The notes under the pieces: generated by a model
What the model was told of the DNA's origin: nothing
Databases searched by the model: none
What the model saw: only the letters and a program-made list of their open reading frames with translations
Part shown: piece after piece, positions 18,208 to 26,106 of the stretch
Numbering within the stretch: the stretch's first letter is position 1
How the letters are laid out: the number at the start of each line of letters is the position of its first letter
Origin: Myxococcales bacterium
GTDB lineage: Bacteria > Myxococcota_A > Polyangia > Haliangiales > Haliangiaceae
Assembly (NCBI GenBank): GCA_016717005.1
Contig: JADJUF010000019.1
Coordinates: 112,754 to 176,753, forward strand
DNA: 64,000 nt
Reading direction: 5' to 3'
Position numbers and translations under genes: made by a program

Positions 18208-18849
18208 GTGCCGCCTGTCCTGATCAAGAAGTACGGCAACCGCCGTCTGTACGACACCGGCGAGAGCCGCTACATCACCCAGGACGAGCTGGCGGCGGCG
18301 ATCAAGCGCGGCGTCGACGTGCGCGTGGTCGACGCCAAGACCAACGAGGACCTGACCCAGGCCACGCTGGCGCAGCTCGTGCTCGAGAACGCCAACGCCG
18401 CCCGGGCGCTGCCGGTCGCGCTCCTGACCCAGCTGATCCGCCTCGACGACGACGCGCTGGTCGAGTTCTTTGGCCGCTACGTGACCTCGGCGCTCGAGAT
18501 GTACCTGACCGCCAAGCGCGGCGTGCAGTCGCTGGCCCAGGCGTCGCCGCTGATGCGCGTGCCCCTGGGCGCCACCGACGCCCTGGCCCGGATGTGGATG
18601 CAGTCGCCGTTCGCCCAGGCCGGCGGCTTCGGCGGGTTCCCGGGCTTCCCGCCCGGCTTCGGCCCCGGCCCCAGCGCCCCCGCGCCGTCGGGGTACGAGC
18701 CCGAGCCGCCACCGCCGCCGCCGCCGCCGGTGGATCCGACCGATCAGCTCGCGGCGATGCGGCGCGAGCTCGACGAGCTCAAGAAGGCCATGCGCGGCGA
18801 CGGCGTCGGCAAGCCCGGCGCGAAGCGCAAGCCGAAGCGTGACGCGTAG
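18208..18849 (+). CDS. phaR: Polyhydroxyalkanoate synthesis regulator PhaR
   Basis: This 213-residue protein has the PhaR N-terminal DNA-binding domain (LIKKYGNRRLYDTGESRYIT, starting at about residue 5). The accumulation-regulatory region with LLTQLIRLDDDALVEFFGRYV follows. A Pro/Gly-rich linker and a short C-terminal coiled-coil-like end (DQLAAMRRELDELKKAM) complete it. PhaR is a repressor that senses PHA and controls phasin genes. GTG 18208 is chosen because the domain starts a few residues later; GTG 18199 is equally possible. The phasin and phaC genes follow on the same strand, and operator-like sites flank it. Confidence 0.92.
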   Translation: MPPVLIKKYGNRRLYDTGESRYITQDELAAAIKRGVDVRVVDAKTNEDLTQATLAQLVLENANAARALPVALLTQLIRLDDDALVEFFGRYVTSALEMYLTAKRGVQSLAQASPLMRVPLGATDALARMWMQSPFAQAGGFGGFPGFPPGFGPGPSAPAPSGYEPEPPPPPPPPVDPTDQLAAMRRELDELKKAMRGDGVGKPGAKRKPKRDA

Positions 18850-18936
18850 GCGCCGGAGTCGAGGTCGGCGTCGGCGACGCGGTCGGGGAACGGGGGCGCG
18901 TCGGCGTCGGCGTCGGCGCCGGCGCCGGCGTCGGAA

Positions 18937-18978
<42 letters not shown>

Positions 18979-18981
18979 TGC

Positions 18982-19006
18982 TGCGGAAGCGAGCAGAAAT
19001 TCCGCA
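18982..19006. promoter_or_regulatory. Inverted repeat TGCGGAA-N11-TTCCGCA
   Basis: Perfect 7-bp arms are separated by 11 bp. No T-run follows, so an intrinsic terminator for phaR is not well supported. An operator or mRNA hairpin is the alternative. Confidence 0.4.
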
Positions 19007-19021
19007 CCGCATGCACTTCCC

Positions 19022-19042
19022 TTGAATATCGTATTTATTCAA
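19022..19042. promoter_or_regulatory. AT-rich inverted repeat in the probable phasin promoter
   Basis: TTGAAT and ATTCAA form a perfect palindrome with a 9-bp AT-rich centre. This is the most AT-rich point for several kilobases, about 105-125 bp before the phasin start, and probably belongs to a promoter or operator. Confidence 0.4.
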
Positions 19043-19074
19043 ATGGTTACGAAGCATGTCGCCGAGGCGAAATG

Positions 19075-19087
19075 TTGCACTGCACAA
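19075..19087. promoter_or_regulatory. Candidate PhaR operator upstream of the phasin gene
   Basis: TTGCACTGCACAA contains TGC-ACT-GCA, the same TGC-N3-GCA pattern as the site before phaR. It ends 58 bp before the phasin start. PhaR repression of phasin genes through such sites is established in other PHA producers; its use here is inference. Confidence 0.55.
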
Positions 19088-19133
19088 GATCGCCCTTGAC
19101 CTCCCCCCGCGCCGTCCCTATGGTGGGCGCCAC

Positions 19134-19139
19134 GGAGGA
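19134..19139 (+). promoter_or_regulatory. Strong ribosome binding site that decides the phasin start
   Basis: GGAGGA is followed directly by ATGAAGATG. Only the second ATG (19146) has a workable 6-nt spacing, so it is taken as the start codon. Confidence 0.7.
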
Positions 19140-19145
19140 ATGAAG

Positions 19146-19487
19146 ATGAGCAAGCAAGCCGACACCGACACCAACACCACCAGCAACGCCACCGCCAGCA
19201 CCGCCAGCAAGGCCAGGTCGCCGTTCGACTTCCCGTTCGCCATGCCGGCCATGCCCGACGTGTTCGCCCAGATGATGCGCGACCAGATCGCCCGCACCCA
19301 GGCGATGATGGGCGAGCTGGCCACCTACGAGGGCGTCGCGATCGCCCGGGCCCGCGTCGCCGTCGACGAGCTGGCGCGCCTCGCCGGCGACTCGATCTCC
19401 TACTTCGGCCAGCTCTCGAGCGAGTGGCGCAAGCTGTCGCTCGAGGCCGTGCAGCGCACCGCCGACGCGTTCGCGCCCAAGGCCTGA
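19146..19487 (+). CDS. Phasin-like PHA granule protein
   Basis: This 113-residue protein has a Ser/Thr/Asn-rich N-terminal 25 residues, then amphipathic helical sequence (PDVFAQMMRDQIARTQAMMG and ISYFGQLSSEWRKLSLEAVQ). Small helical proteins of this size beside phaR and phaC are typically phasins that coat PHA granules. The name rests on context plus composition because phasins vary greatly in sequence. It has the strongest ribosome binding site seen in the window and a PhaR-like operator, fitting an abundant regulated coat protein. phaC starts 14 bp after its stop. Confidence 0.7.
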   Translation: MSKQADTDTNTTSNATASTASKARSPFDFPFAMPAMPDVFAQMMRDQIARTQAMMGELATYEGVAIARARVAVDELARLAGDSISYFGQLSSEWRKLSLEAVQRTADAFAPKA

Positions 19488-19501
19488 GCCGCGAGGGATC
19501 G

Positions 19502-20572
19502 ATGACCCCGACGCCGATCGCCATCGCCCAGCGCCTGGTCCGTGACCTGGCCGCAATCGCCACCGACGCGGCCGCCGACGCCACCGGCGCCAGCGCCGCG
19601 CGGCCGGCGCCGGTCCTCATGCCGACCCCGAAGGACGTGATCGCCCGCGAGGGCACCGCGTCGCTGTACCGCTTCGTCGGCGCCGGCCCGCGCCGCGGCA
19701 AGCCGATCCTGCTGGTGCCGTCGCTCATCAACCAGTGGTACGTGCTCGACCTGCGCCCCGGCGCCAGCTTGATCGCGGCCCTGGTCGAGGCCGGCCTCGA
19801 CGTGTTCTGCCTCGACTGGGGCGCGCCCGAGGACGAGGACCGCTACCGCACCTGGGACGACACCCTGGCGCGGCTCGACCGCATGGTGCGCCGCACGCTG
19901 CGCACCGCCGGCGCGACCTCGGTCGGCCTGCTCGGCTACTGCATGGGCGGCACGCTCGCCACGATCTACGCCGCGCTCCACCCGGCGCGCATCGCCGCGC
20001 TGGTCGACCTGGCCGGGCCGATCGACTTCGCCCAGGGCGGCCTGCTCCGGACGATGGTCGACCGCCGCTGGTTCGACGCCGACGCGATCGCCGACGCCGG
20101 CAACGTCTCACCCGAGCAGATGCAGTCGGGCTTCACCGCGCTGCGGCCGACGATCGAGCTGGCCAAGTGGGTGGGGATGCCCGAGCTGACGCTCGACCCG
20201 GTCGCGCACGCGGGCTTCCGCGCGCTCGACGCCTGGGCCAGCGACAACATCCCGTTCCCGGCCGCCGCCTACCGCACGTACATCGGCGAGCTGTACCAGG
20301 ACAACCGCCTGGTCGCCGGCACCCACCGCGCGCTCGGCCGCGCGGTCAAGCTCGACGCGATCCGCTGCCCGACCGCGGTGATCGTCGCCGACCGCGACAC
20401 GATCTGCCCGCCGGCGGCCGCGACCGCGCTGCTCGATCACGTCGCCACCAGCGACAAGACCACGCTGCGCGTGCCCGGCGGCCACGTCGGCGCCGTGGTC
20501 GGCGGCCGCGCCGCGCGCGAGCTGTACCCGGCCCTGGCCCGCTGGCTCGACGCCCGCCTGACGACGGCGTAA
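19502..20572 (+). CDS. phaC: Poly(hydroxyalkanoate) synthase, second copy
   Basis: This 356-residue paralogue of the synthase at 10622 has PILLVPSLINQWYVLDL, the nucleophile box GYCMGG (Cys about 147), the acid region ADRDTICPP and GGHVGAVV with the catalytic His. Like the other copy it lacks a class I N-terminal domain; unlike it, there is no acidic tail. An Ala-rich leader of about 40 residues precedes the conserved core. It is 14 bp downstream of the phasin gene and 57 bp upstream of a ketoacyl reductase-like SDR gene, forming a phaR-phasin-phaC-reductase cluster. Confidence 0.9.
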   Translation: MTPTPIAIAQRLVRDLAAIATDAAADATGASAARPAPVLMPTPKDVIAREGTASLYRFVGAGPRRGKPILLVPSLINQWYVLDLRPGASLIAALVEAGLDVFCLDWGAPEDEDRYRTWDDTLARLDRMVRRTLRTAGATSVGLLGYCMGGTLATIYAALHPARIAALVDLAGPIDFAQGGLLRTMVDRRWFDADAIADAGNVSPEQMQSGFTALRPTIELAKWVGMPELTLDPVAHAGFRALDAWASDNIPFPAAAYRTYIGELYQDNRLVAGTHRALGRAVKLDAIRCPTAVIVADRDTICPPAAATALLDHVATSDKTTLRVPGGHVGAVVGGRAARELYPALARWLDARLTTA

Positions 20573-20629
20573 GGTCCGCGCACCAGCGCGGCGCCCTGCG
20601 CCAGCCACCCCTTTCCGACGAGAAATTCC

Positions 20630-21397
20630 ATGAAGCTGTCCGATCTCAAGATCATCGTCACCGGCGCGGCCCAGGGCATGGGCGCGCACTTCGCGCGTCG
20701 CCTCGCCGAGGCTGGCGCCCAGGTCGCCGCCGGCGACGTCAAGGACGACGGCCTGGCCGCGCTGGCCGAGTCGTGCCAGGGCCTGCCCGGCAAGGTCCAC
20801 GTCCGCAAGCTCGACGTGGCCAGCGAGGCCGACGTCGGCGGGTTCGTCGAGTGGGCCAACGGCGCGATGGGCGGCCTCAACGGCCTCATCAACAACGCCG
20901 GCATCCTGCGCGACGGCCTGCTCGTCAAGAAGGACCGCACCACCGGCGCGATCACCAAGATGACCAAGGAGCAGTGGGACGCGGTCATCGGCGTCAACCT
21001 GACCGGCGCGACCTACATGGTCCGCGACGTCGTGGCCAAGATGGTCGAGACCGAGCAGCGCCCGGGCGTGATCGTCAACATGTCGTCGGTGGCCCGCCAC
21101 GGCAACCGCGGCCAGTCGAACTACTCGGCCGCCAAGGCCGCGCTCGCCGCCAACACCGTGACCTGGATGCGCGAGTTCGGTCAGTTCGGCATCCGCGTCG
21201 GCGCGGTCGCGCCGGGCATGATCGAGACCCCGATGACCCAGGGCATGAACCAGAAGGCGCGCGACGCGCTGGTGGCCAACATCCCGGTCGGCCGCATCGG
21301 CGTGCCCGAGGACATCTGGGTCGCGGTCAAGTTCGTGCTCGAGTGCGACTACTTCAACGGCCGCACCATCGACGTCGACGGCGGGCTGGTGATGTGA
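20630..21397 (+). CDS. SDR-family oxidoreductase, probable acetoacetyl-CoA/3-ketoacyl reductase
   Basis: This 255-residue short-chain dehydrogenase has the cofactor motif TGAAQGMGAHFARRLAEAGA (about 10-29), NNAG, and catalytic Ser and YxxxK in MSSVARHGNRGQSNYSAAKAAL. The C-terminal DVDGGLVM is typical. Placed directly after phaC, it plausibly supplies (R)-3-hydroxyacyl-CoA as PhaB does. Sequence alone cannot separate PhaB from FabG or other SDR reductases, so I give no symbol. The insert VKKDRTTGAITKMTKEQW is longer than in classic FabG. Confidence 0.85.
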   Translation: MKLSDLKIIVTGAAQGMGAHFARRLAEAGAQVAAGDVKDDGLAALAESCQGLPGKVHVRKLDVASEADVGGFVEWANGAMGGLNGLINNAGILRDGLLVKKDRTTGAITKMTKEQWDAVIGVNLTGATYMVRDVVAKMVETEQRPGVIVNMSSVARHGNRGQSNYSAAKAALAANTVTWMREFGQFGIRVGAVAPGMIETPMTQGMNQKARDALVANIPVGRIGVPEDIWVAVKFVLECDYFNGRTIDVDGGLVM

Positions 21398-21555
21398 CGC
21401 GCGCGGGCGTCGCGACGCCCGCCAGCCCGGGGTTTGGTGGGGCCGACGCCAGCGGGCAGGTGCCGGGGAACCGGCGCTCGGGCGACCCCGACGGCGCCTC
21501 CCAGGACGCGAACTCCCGCCGCGTGGGTCGGTGCTCGCCCGCAGCAGCTCCGGCG

Positions 21556-22026
21556 CTAGCGCGCGGCGGGCGCGGCGGCGGTGCCGCTGAACCCGCGGAT
21601 CAGCTTGACCAGCTCTTCCACGACCGCCGGCTTGTCCTGCAGGTCGGTGGCGGCCGGCATCATCGAGTTCAGCCCGACCGCGGCGCCGCCGGCGACGATC
21701 GTCCGGGTCAGGTCGGCGTCGGTCACCGCGGCCTGCCAGGTCGCGTCGGTGTAGTCGCGCGGGCGCGGGTTCATCGACAGCGCCGCGGCGCCGTCGCCGC
21801 GACCGCCGACGCCGTGGCACATCGCGCACCGGCTGGCGAAGATCTTCCGGGCCTCGCTGGCCGGCGTCACCGCGACCGGCGCGGTCATCGAGCCGGCGGT
21901 CGGCGGGCGGGCCGCGATCGGCGCGACCGGCGGCGGCGCCGCGGCCGGCGGCGCGTCGCCCTTGCTCGAGCACGCGGCCACGAGCAGGGCGATCAGCAAC
22001 AGCGTGCGTGCCATCATCGCGGTCAC
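21556..22026 (-). CDS. Mono-heme cytochrome c lipoprotein
   Basis: This protein of about 156 residues has a hydrophobic signal ending in lipobox VAAC, a Pro/Ala-rich spacer, and one heme-binding motif, CAMCH, at about residue 75. It ends with a probable axial Met in NSMMPAA and a terminal helix (AVVEELVKLIRGF). This is the layout of a class I cytochrome c tethered to a membrane, presumably carrying electrons in the periplasm. The GTG at 22026 overlaps the stop of the upstream gene; ATG 22017 is an alternative start. Confidence 0.85.
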   Translation of the reverse strand: MTAMMARTLLLIALLVAACSSKGDAPPAAAPPPVAPIAARPPTAGSMTAPVAVTPASEARKIFASRCAMCHGVGGRGDGAAALSMNPRPRDYTDATWQAAVTDADLTRTIVAGGAAVGLNSMMPAATDLQDKPAVVEELVKLIRGFSGTAAAPAAR

Positions 22027-22826
22027 AGGATCCAGAACGGCTTGGCGCCCGCGAACAGCACCGTGTCCTGGCCGGCGTCGGCGTCGGTCAGGTGCAGCTC
22101 GATCATCACGCCCCGCTTGGTGGCGCCGTTGTGCGGGTGGTGCTCGGTGACCTCGCCCTCGAGGATCGACACGACCTTGCCGACGGCGCTGCAGCGCACC
22201 AGGCCCCACTTGCAGCGGTACAGGGTCGTGCCCGGGCGGGCGTTGCCGAGGTTCTCGTACGGGACGAACCCGACGACGACCTCGGCCGCGCGGGCCTTCA
22301 AGAAGTACGAGGTCGACAGCCGGGCGATCTGCGTCTTCTGGTCGGCGATCTGGCGATCGAGCGTGCGCGCGGCCAGCTCGGCCGCGACCCGGTCGTCGGC
22401 CGCGCCCTCGCGCTCGAGGATCGCGCGGTCGAGCTCGCGCCGCGCCGTCGCGGTCGCGGCCCCGTGGCCGGCCGCGGTGATGGCCGGGCCGACCTCATCC
22501 TCGAACGCCTGGCTCGCGGCGATCGTGCGATCGATCCGGGCCAGCTCGGACGCGGTGCGGGCGCGGTCGACCTCGAGCGTGGCCAGCCGCTCCTCGGCCA
22601 CCGCCAGCTCGCGGGTCGCCAGGGCCACCTTGTCGTGGCGCGGCGACAGGATCACCGGCCGCACCCAGGTGTGGTCGAGGAAGTAGTAGAGGTTGACGAC
22701 CACGTACGCGATCAGCCCGACCAGGATGATCGCGAGGGCCGCGATCCCGACGAGCTTGTACAGCTTCACGATCAGCGGCTGGAGCGCCAGGCGCAGCTTG
22801 GGGGCCCGCGACGCGGGGGTCGACAT
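22023..22826 (-). CDS. Membrane protein with coiled coil and periplasmic-type domain
   Basis: This 267-residue protein has one strong transmembrane helix (about 25-48: LVGIAALAIILVGLIAYVVV). A long predicted coiled coil follows at about 68-170 (RELAVAEERLATLEVDRART). The C-terminal domain of about 90 residues contains VVVGFVPYENL, GTTLYRCKWGLVRC and FAGAKPFWIL. The plan resembles membrane-fusion or adaptor proteins, but I see no lipoyl-like hairpin motif and assign no family. Translational overlap with the cytochrome lipoprotein gene suggests a shared envelope function. Confidence 0.6.
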   Translation of the reverse strand: MSTPASRAPKLRLALQPLIVKLYKLVGIAALAIILVGLIAYVVVNLYYFLDHTWVRPVILSPRHDKVALATRELAVAEERLATLEVDRARTASELARIDRTIAASQAFEDEVGPAITAAGHGAATATARRELDRAILEREGAADDRVAAELAARTLDRQIADQKTQIARLSTSYFLKARAAEVVVGFVPYENLGNARPGTTLYRCKWGLVRCSAVGKVVSILEGEVTEHHPHNGATKRGVMIELHLTDADAGQDTVLFAGAKPFWIL

Positions 22827-22880
22827 GACGCGCCATCTACCACAGCTGGGCCGCCGAGACGCGGATTTGCGAGGTCGAGC

Positions 22881-23041
22881 GTGTCGGCGCCGTCACAGCG
22901 CCAGGCGCGCCGCCAGGCCCAGGTCGCCGCCGCATTTGTGAGGCGTGTCGGCGCCGTCACAGCGCCAGGCGCAGGTCGCCGCCGCACTTGTGAGGCGCGT
23001 CGACGCCGTCACAGCGCCAGGCGCGCCGCCAGGCCCAGGCC
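22881..23041. repeat. Three-copy tandem array of a gene's 3' end
   Basis: The last codons of the methyltransferase gene (Leu-Ala-Ala-Arg-Leu-Ala-Leu, stop) plus the downstream flank recur in tandem. Copies begin near 22881, 22945 and 22997, the last merging with the gene. The full unit is about 64 bp; the middle copy has lost 12 bp. Copies differ by a few substitutions, so the duplication is not brand new. Confidence 0.85.
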
Positions 23042-23941
23042 GACGCCGCCGGTCGCGTCGACCAGCGCCTGGTATTGCCGCGCGGCCTCGCGATCCGGGC
23101 TCAGGCCGCGGATCGCGCGCAGCAGCGTGTTCTTGCGGGTGTGCTCGTGCGGGACGAACTCGAGCGCGGTGGCCTGGTAGCCGCGCGCGCGCAGGAGCAG
23201 CAGCCGCATCAGATCGGTGACGTGGGCGGCGGTCTCGCGGCGCAGGTGCGGCGCGCCCCACAGCGGCGCCAGCGCCCCGGCCGCGCCGGCGTCGGTCAGC
23301 GCGCGCCAGCCCTGGGCTAGCTCGGCCTGGCAGCACGGCGCCACGGCGATCAGCGCCGCGTCGAGCTCGACGCCCAGGGCGATCGCGGCGCAGGTCGCGG
23401 TGTCGCACGCGTGCAGGGCCACGACCGCGTGGATCGCGCCGTCCGGAAACGCCGCGGTCCAGGCGGCGGCGACGTCGGCCCGCGCGAGGTCGCCGGCGAC
23501 GTAGCGCACGCGCTCGGTCAGGCCGATCGCGTCGACCCGGCGCTGGCTCTCGGCGATCACCGCGGCGTTGCGATCGACGCCGAGCACGTCGATGCGGTGC
23601 GCCCAGACGTGAGCGCCGCACCACGCGAGCACGGTCGTCAGGTACGAGCGGCCGCAGCCGGCGTCGACGATGCCGAGCGCCGGGTGGCGCGCGCGCAGCT
23701 CGGCCAGCGCCGGCGCCACGGTCGCGACCATGTGGTTGACCTGGAAGTACTTGCCGACCCGCTGCGGCGGGATCACGCCGTGATCGTCGGCGATGCCGAG
23801 GCCGCGCAGCAGCACCGCGCCCTCGGCCGGGCGCACGGCCACCGCCTTGCCGCGCAGGAACTCGTCGGTCCGCGTCGGCGTCCAGTGCGCGGCCGCGCGG
23901 GCCGCGACCGCCTGGGCCCAGTGATCGCGGGCGGTGGTCAC
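23009..23941 (-). CDS. Class I SAM-dependent methyltransferase-like protein
   Basis: This 310-residue protein starts at a GTG overlapping the upstream stop. The SAM-binding motif I is VDAGCGRSYLTTVLAW (about 105-120). LGVDRNAAVIAESQRR (motif II), VVALHACDTATCAAI and VAPCCQAEL follow. The DACDT-like and PCCQ blocks match a family of bacterial and eukaryotic proteins (methyltransferase domain 32-like) whose substrate is mostly unknown. It could act on RNA or protein. The 3' end is repeated in the array downstream. Confidence 0.75.
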   Translation of the reverse strand: MTTARDHWAQAVAARAAAHWTPTRTDEFLRGKAVAVRPAEGAVLLRGLGIADDHGVIPPQRVGKYFQVNHMVATVAPALAELRARHPALGIVDAGCGRSYLTTVLAWCGAHVWAHRIDVLGVDRNAAVIAESQRRVDAIGLTERVRYVAGDLARADVAAAWTAAFPDGAIHAVVALHACDTATCAAIALGVELDAALIAVAPCCQAELAQGWRALTDAGAAGALAPLWGAPHLRRETAAHVTDLMRLLLLRARGYQATALEFVPHEHTRKNTLLRAIRGLSPDREAARQYQALVDATGGVGLGLAARLAL

Positions 23942-24966
23942 AGCTCGGGCGGGGGCGGGCAGGCGCACGGGGCCGGCGCGGGCGGGCACGCGGTCGGGTT
24001 CACGTCGGTGATCAGCAGGGAGTCGAACCGGACCCGGGTGAACCGCGTGCGCAGGCCGACCCGGGTGCCCAGCCCGGTGCACGCGGTCGAGGTCGCCGTG
24101 GCGACCGACACCGGGACGATCTCGCCGAACCCGGAAAGGGCCGTGGTCGTGGCGCCGCCGGTGATCGCGACCAATGCGCCGCTGACCAGCGCGGCGCCGA
24201 TCGGCACCGGCCCCGACGTGCTCGTGGCCGCGCCGTTGACCGTGCGCACCAGCGACAGGCTCGCGGGGGCGGCCGAGACCGGATCGGTCACCTCGACCAG
24301 GCACCCGTCGGGCAGCGGGTGGCTGGTGGGCGTGACGTGCAGCCACAGGCCGACGTTGTAGAAGTCGGGGTTGACGCCGGCGTCGTTGGCGGGCGGCATG
24401 GTCGTGAGCACGGTCGCGGCCACGCGCACCCGCGGCGCGGCGAAGGTGGCGGTGGTCACGAGCAGCGCGTCGCTGGTCGCGGCCGCGTCCTGGCGCAGGC
24501 CGTCGTCGGCGAACACCCACGCGCCGTTGTCGTGGCCGTTGGACGGCACGGTGTAGTGCGCCGCGCTCGTGCCCCTGAACGGATCGAACCAGGCGATGCA
24601 CTGGCGCGCGGTCAGGTCGAGGTCGCAGGCGTCATCGAGGCCGTCGCCGTCGACGTTGGCCGGCGTGGTGACCGCGACGTTCGGGCAGCTGTCGCACAGA
24701 TCGCCCAGCCGGTCGCCGTCGGTGTCGCGCTGCAGCCGGTTGGCCACGTCGGGACAGTTGTCGATGTCGTCGGGCACGGTGTCGCCGTCGCGGTCGTTGA
24801 TCGCGGCGTCGCCGTCCGTCCCGTCGGGGCCGGCGCCGTCGCCGACCGCCCCGTCGTCGCCCCCGAGCGCGTCGACGAGGTGGACCTGATCGATCCCCAG
24901 CACCTGGTTGCAGCCCGCGCCGACCAGCGCAGACACCACCAGCATCGACAGCGGAGGACGGCGCAC
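23938..24966 (-). CDS. Lipoprotein with thrombospondin type 3-like calcium repeats
   Basis: This 342-residue secreted protein has a lipobox GAGC (Cys near residue 19). An Asp/Gly-rich segment follows, then calcium-binding repeats of thrombospondin type 3 style: DRDGDTVPDDIDNCPD, DTDGDRLGDLCDSCPN and NVDGDGLDDACD. The C-terminal 200 residues are beta-rich and resemble a lectin/laminin G-like sandwich, ending in Pro/Cys-rich sequence (PPAPAPCACPPPPEL). Myxobacteria carry many such surface proteins. It starts at a GTG and overlaps the methyltransferase gene by 4 bp. Confidence 0.8.
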   Translation of the reverse strand: MRRPPLSMLVVSALVGAGCNQVLGIDQVHLVDALGGDDGAVGDGAGPDGTDGDAAINDRDGDTVPDDIDNCPDVANRLQRDTDGDRLGDLCDSCPNVAVTTPANVDGDGLDDACDLDLTARQCIAWFDPFRGTSAAHYTVPSNGHDNGAWVFADDGLRQDAAATSDALLVTTATFAAPRVRVAATVLTTMPPANDAGVNPDFYNVGLWLHVTPTSHPLPDGCLVEVTDPVSAAPASLSLVRTVNGAATSTSGPVPIGAALVSGALVAITGGATTTALSGFGEIVPVSVATATSTACTGLGTRVGLRTRFTRVRFDSLLITDVNPTACPPAPAPCACPPPPEL

Positions 24967-24993
24967 GACCCGCGCAGGATACCGCAGCCGCGG

Positions 24994-25527
24994 TCAGCTG
25001 ACGCGCGTGACCGTGCCCTCGTGCTGCTTGTCGCCGACCGCCAGGTAGATCGTGCCGCCGGCCACCGACAGCTCCCAGGTGTTGTTGCGGTCGAGGGTCG
25101 CGGCGATCGCGTCGAGGAGCTCGGGCGCCAGCGCGTACAGCTCGATCGCGTCGGCCTTGTGGACCTTGCGCTCCTGCAGCTCGGCGGCGAGGCCGACCAG
25201 GTTGCGCCAGCCGTAGACCGCGACCCGGCGGCAGGCCTTGCTGGCCCGGTGCAGGCGGTCGGCGCTGGGCAGGCCGACCTCGATCCACGCCTGCAGGTCG
25301 CCGCGCAGGTCGCGCTGCCACAGCGCCGGCTCGTCGTCGACCGCGAGCCCGCGCGAGAAGTCGACGCCCTCGGCGTGCTCGAGCGCGCGCGCGAGCAGGC
25401 GCGCCACCAGGTAGCGCTCGCTCTCGGACGGGTGCTGGGCGACGCGCAGCGCCAGGGTCTCGTAGACGCCGCGGTCGCTGTCGGCGAGGGCGACGTCGAA
25501 GCGCCGCATGGTCGCGGTCAGGGCCAT
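24994..25527 (-). CDS. yaeQ: YaeQ family protein
   Basis: This 177-residue protein aligns over its whole length with E. coli YaeQ as I recall it. It starts MALTATM, then shows DSDRGVYETLALRVAQHPSE, the ARLLARALEHAEG block, FSRGLAVDDEPALWQ and a WIEVGLPS strand. YaeQ has a PD-(D/E)XK nuclease-like fold; its biological role is unsettled. The ATG at 25527 is chosen because homology begins there; the open frame extends further up. It is divergent from the alkyltransferase-like gene with about 30-40 bp between. Confidence 0.85.
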   Translation of the reverse strand: MALTATMRRFDVALADSDRGVYETLALRVAQHPSESERYLVARLLARALEHAEGVDFSRGLAVDDEPALWQRDLRGDLQAWIEVGLPSADRLHRASKACRRVAVYGWRNLVGLAAELQERKVHKADAIELYALAPELLDAIAATLDRNNTWELSVAGGTIYLAVGDKQHEGTVTRVS

Positions 25528-25557
25528 GGCCGATGGTAGCGCCCTCGGCGGCCAGGT

Positions 25558-26106
25558 ATGGTGGCGGCCATGACGCGATCGGCGATCGACACGCGCGACG
25601 GCTGCGATCCGCCGCGGGTCGAGCAGCACCTCGTGGCGCGGCCCGGGGCCCCGGCCGGCAAGATGTTGATCTCGTCACCGATCGAGATCGACGCGCTGGT
25701 GCGGCGCATCCCCGAGGGCAAGGTGCTGGTGCTGGGCGCGCTGCGCGCCAGCCTGGCCCGGGCCCACCGCGCCGACTTCGCCGAGCCGACCACCACCGAG
25801 GCCTTCCTGCACGTCGTGGCCGAGGCCGCCGAGGAGGAGCGCGCGGCCGGCCGCGGCCCGCTGGCGCCGTACTGGCGGGTGGTGCACGACGACGGCGCGC
25901 TGATCGAGGCCTTGCCGGGCGGGTTCCCGGCCCAGGCCCGCCGGCTCGCCGCCGACGACGTGACCGTGCTGTTCCTCGGCAAGATCCCGCGGGTCACCGA
26001 GATCAGCCACTTCGCCTGGACGCCGCCGCCGCTGACCAAGAAGTCGATCGGCGCCGGCGCTAGCGCGCGTGTGGCCGCGCCGCCACGTCGACCACCGCGT
26101 CGATGA
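25558..26106 (+). CDS. MGMT-family alkyltransferase-like protein without the active-site Cys
   Basis: This protein has about 182 residues (or 178 from ATG 25570). The part from about 40 to 150 resembles the DNA-binding domain of O6-alkylguanine transferases: IEIDALVRRIPEGKVLVLG, then TPYWRVV-type sequence (APYWRVVHDDGALIEALPGG). The active-site PCHRV of MGMT is PYWRV here, so alkyl transfer to Cys is impossible at this position. Alkyltransferase-like proteins flag damage for excision repair; whether this one does is inference. Its 3' end overlaps the convergent eutL gene by 47 bp. Confidence 0.65.
   Translation: MVAAMTRSAIDTRDGCDPPRVEQHLVARPGAPAGKMLISSPIEIDALVRRIPEGKVLVLGALRASLARAHRADFAEPTTTEAFLHVVAEAAEEERAAGRGPLAPYWRVVHDDGALIEALPGGFPAQARRLAADDVTVLFLGKIPRVTEISHFAWTPPPLTKKSIGAGASARVAAPPRRPPRR

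Noticed and set aside
18982..19006. Intrinsic terminator after phaR
   Set aside because: The hairpin arms are good but no U-tract follows.
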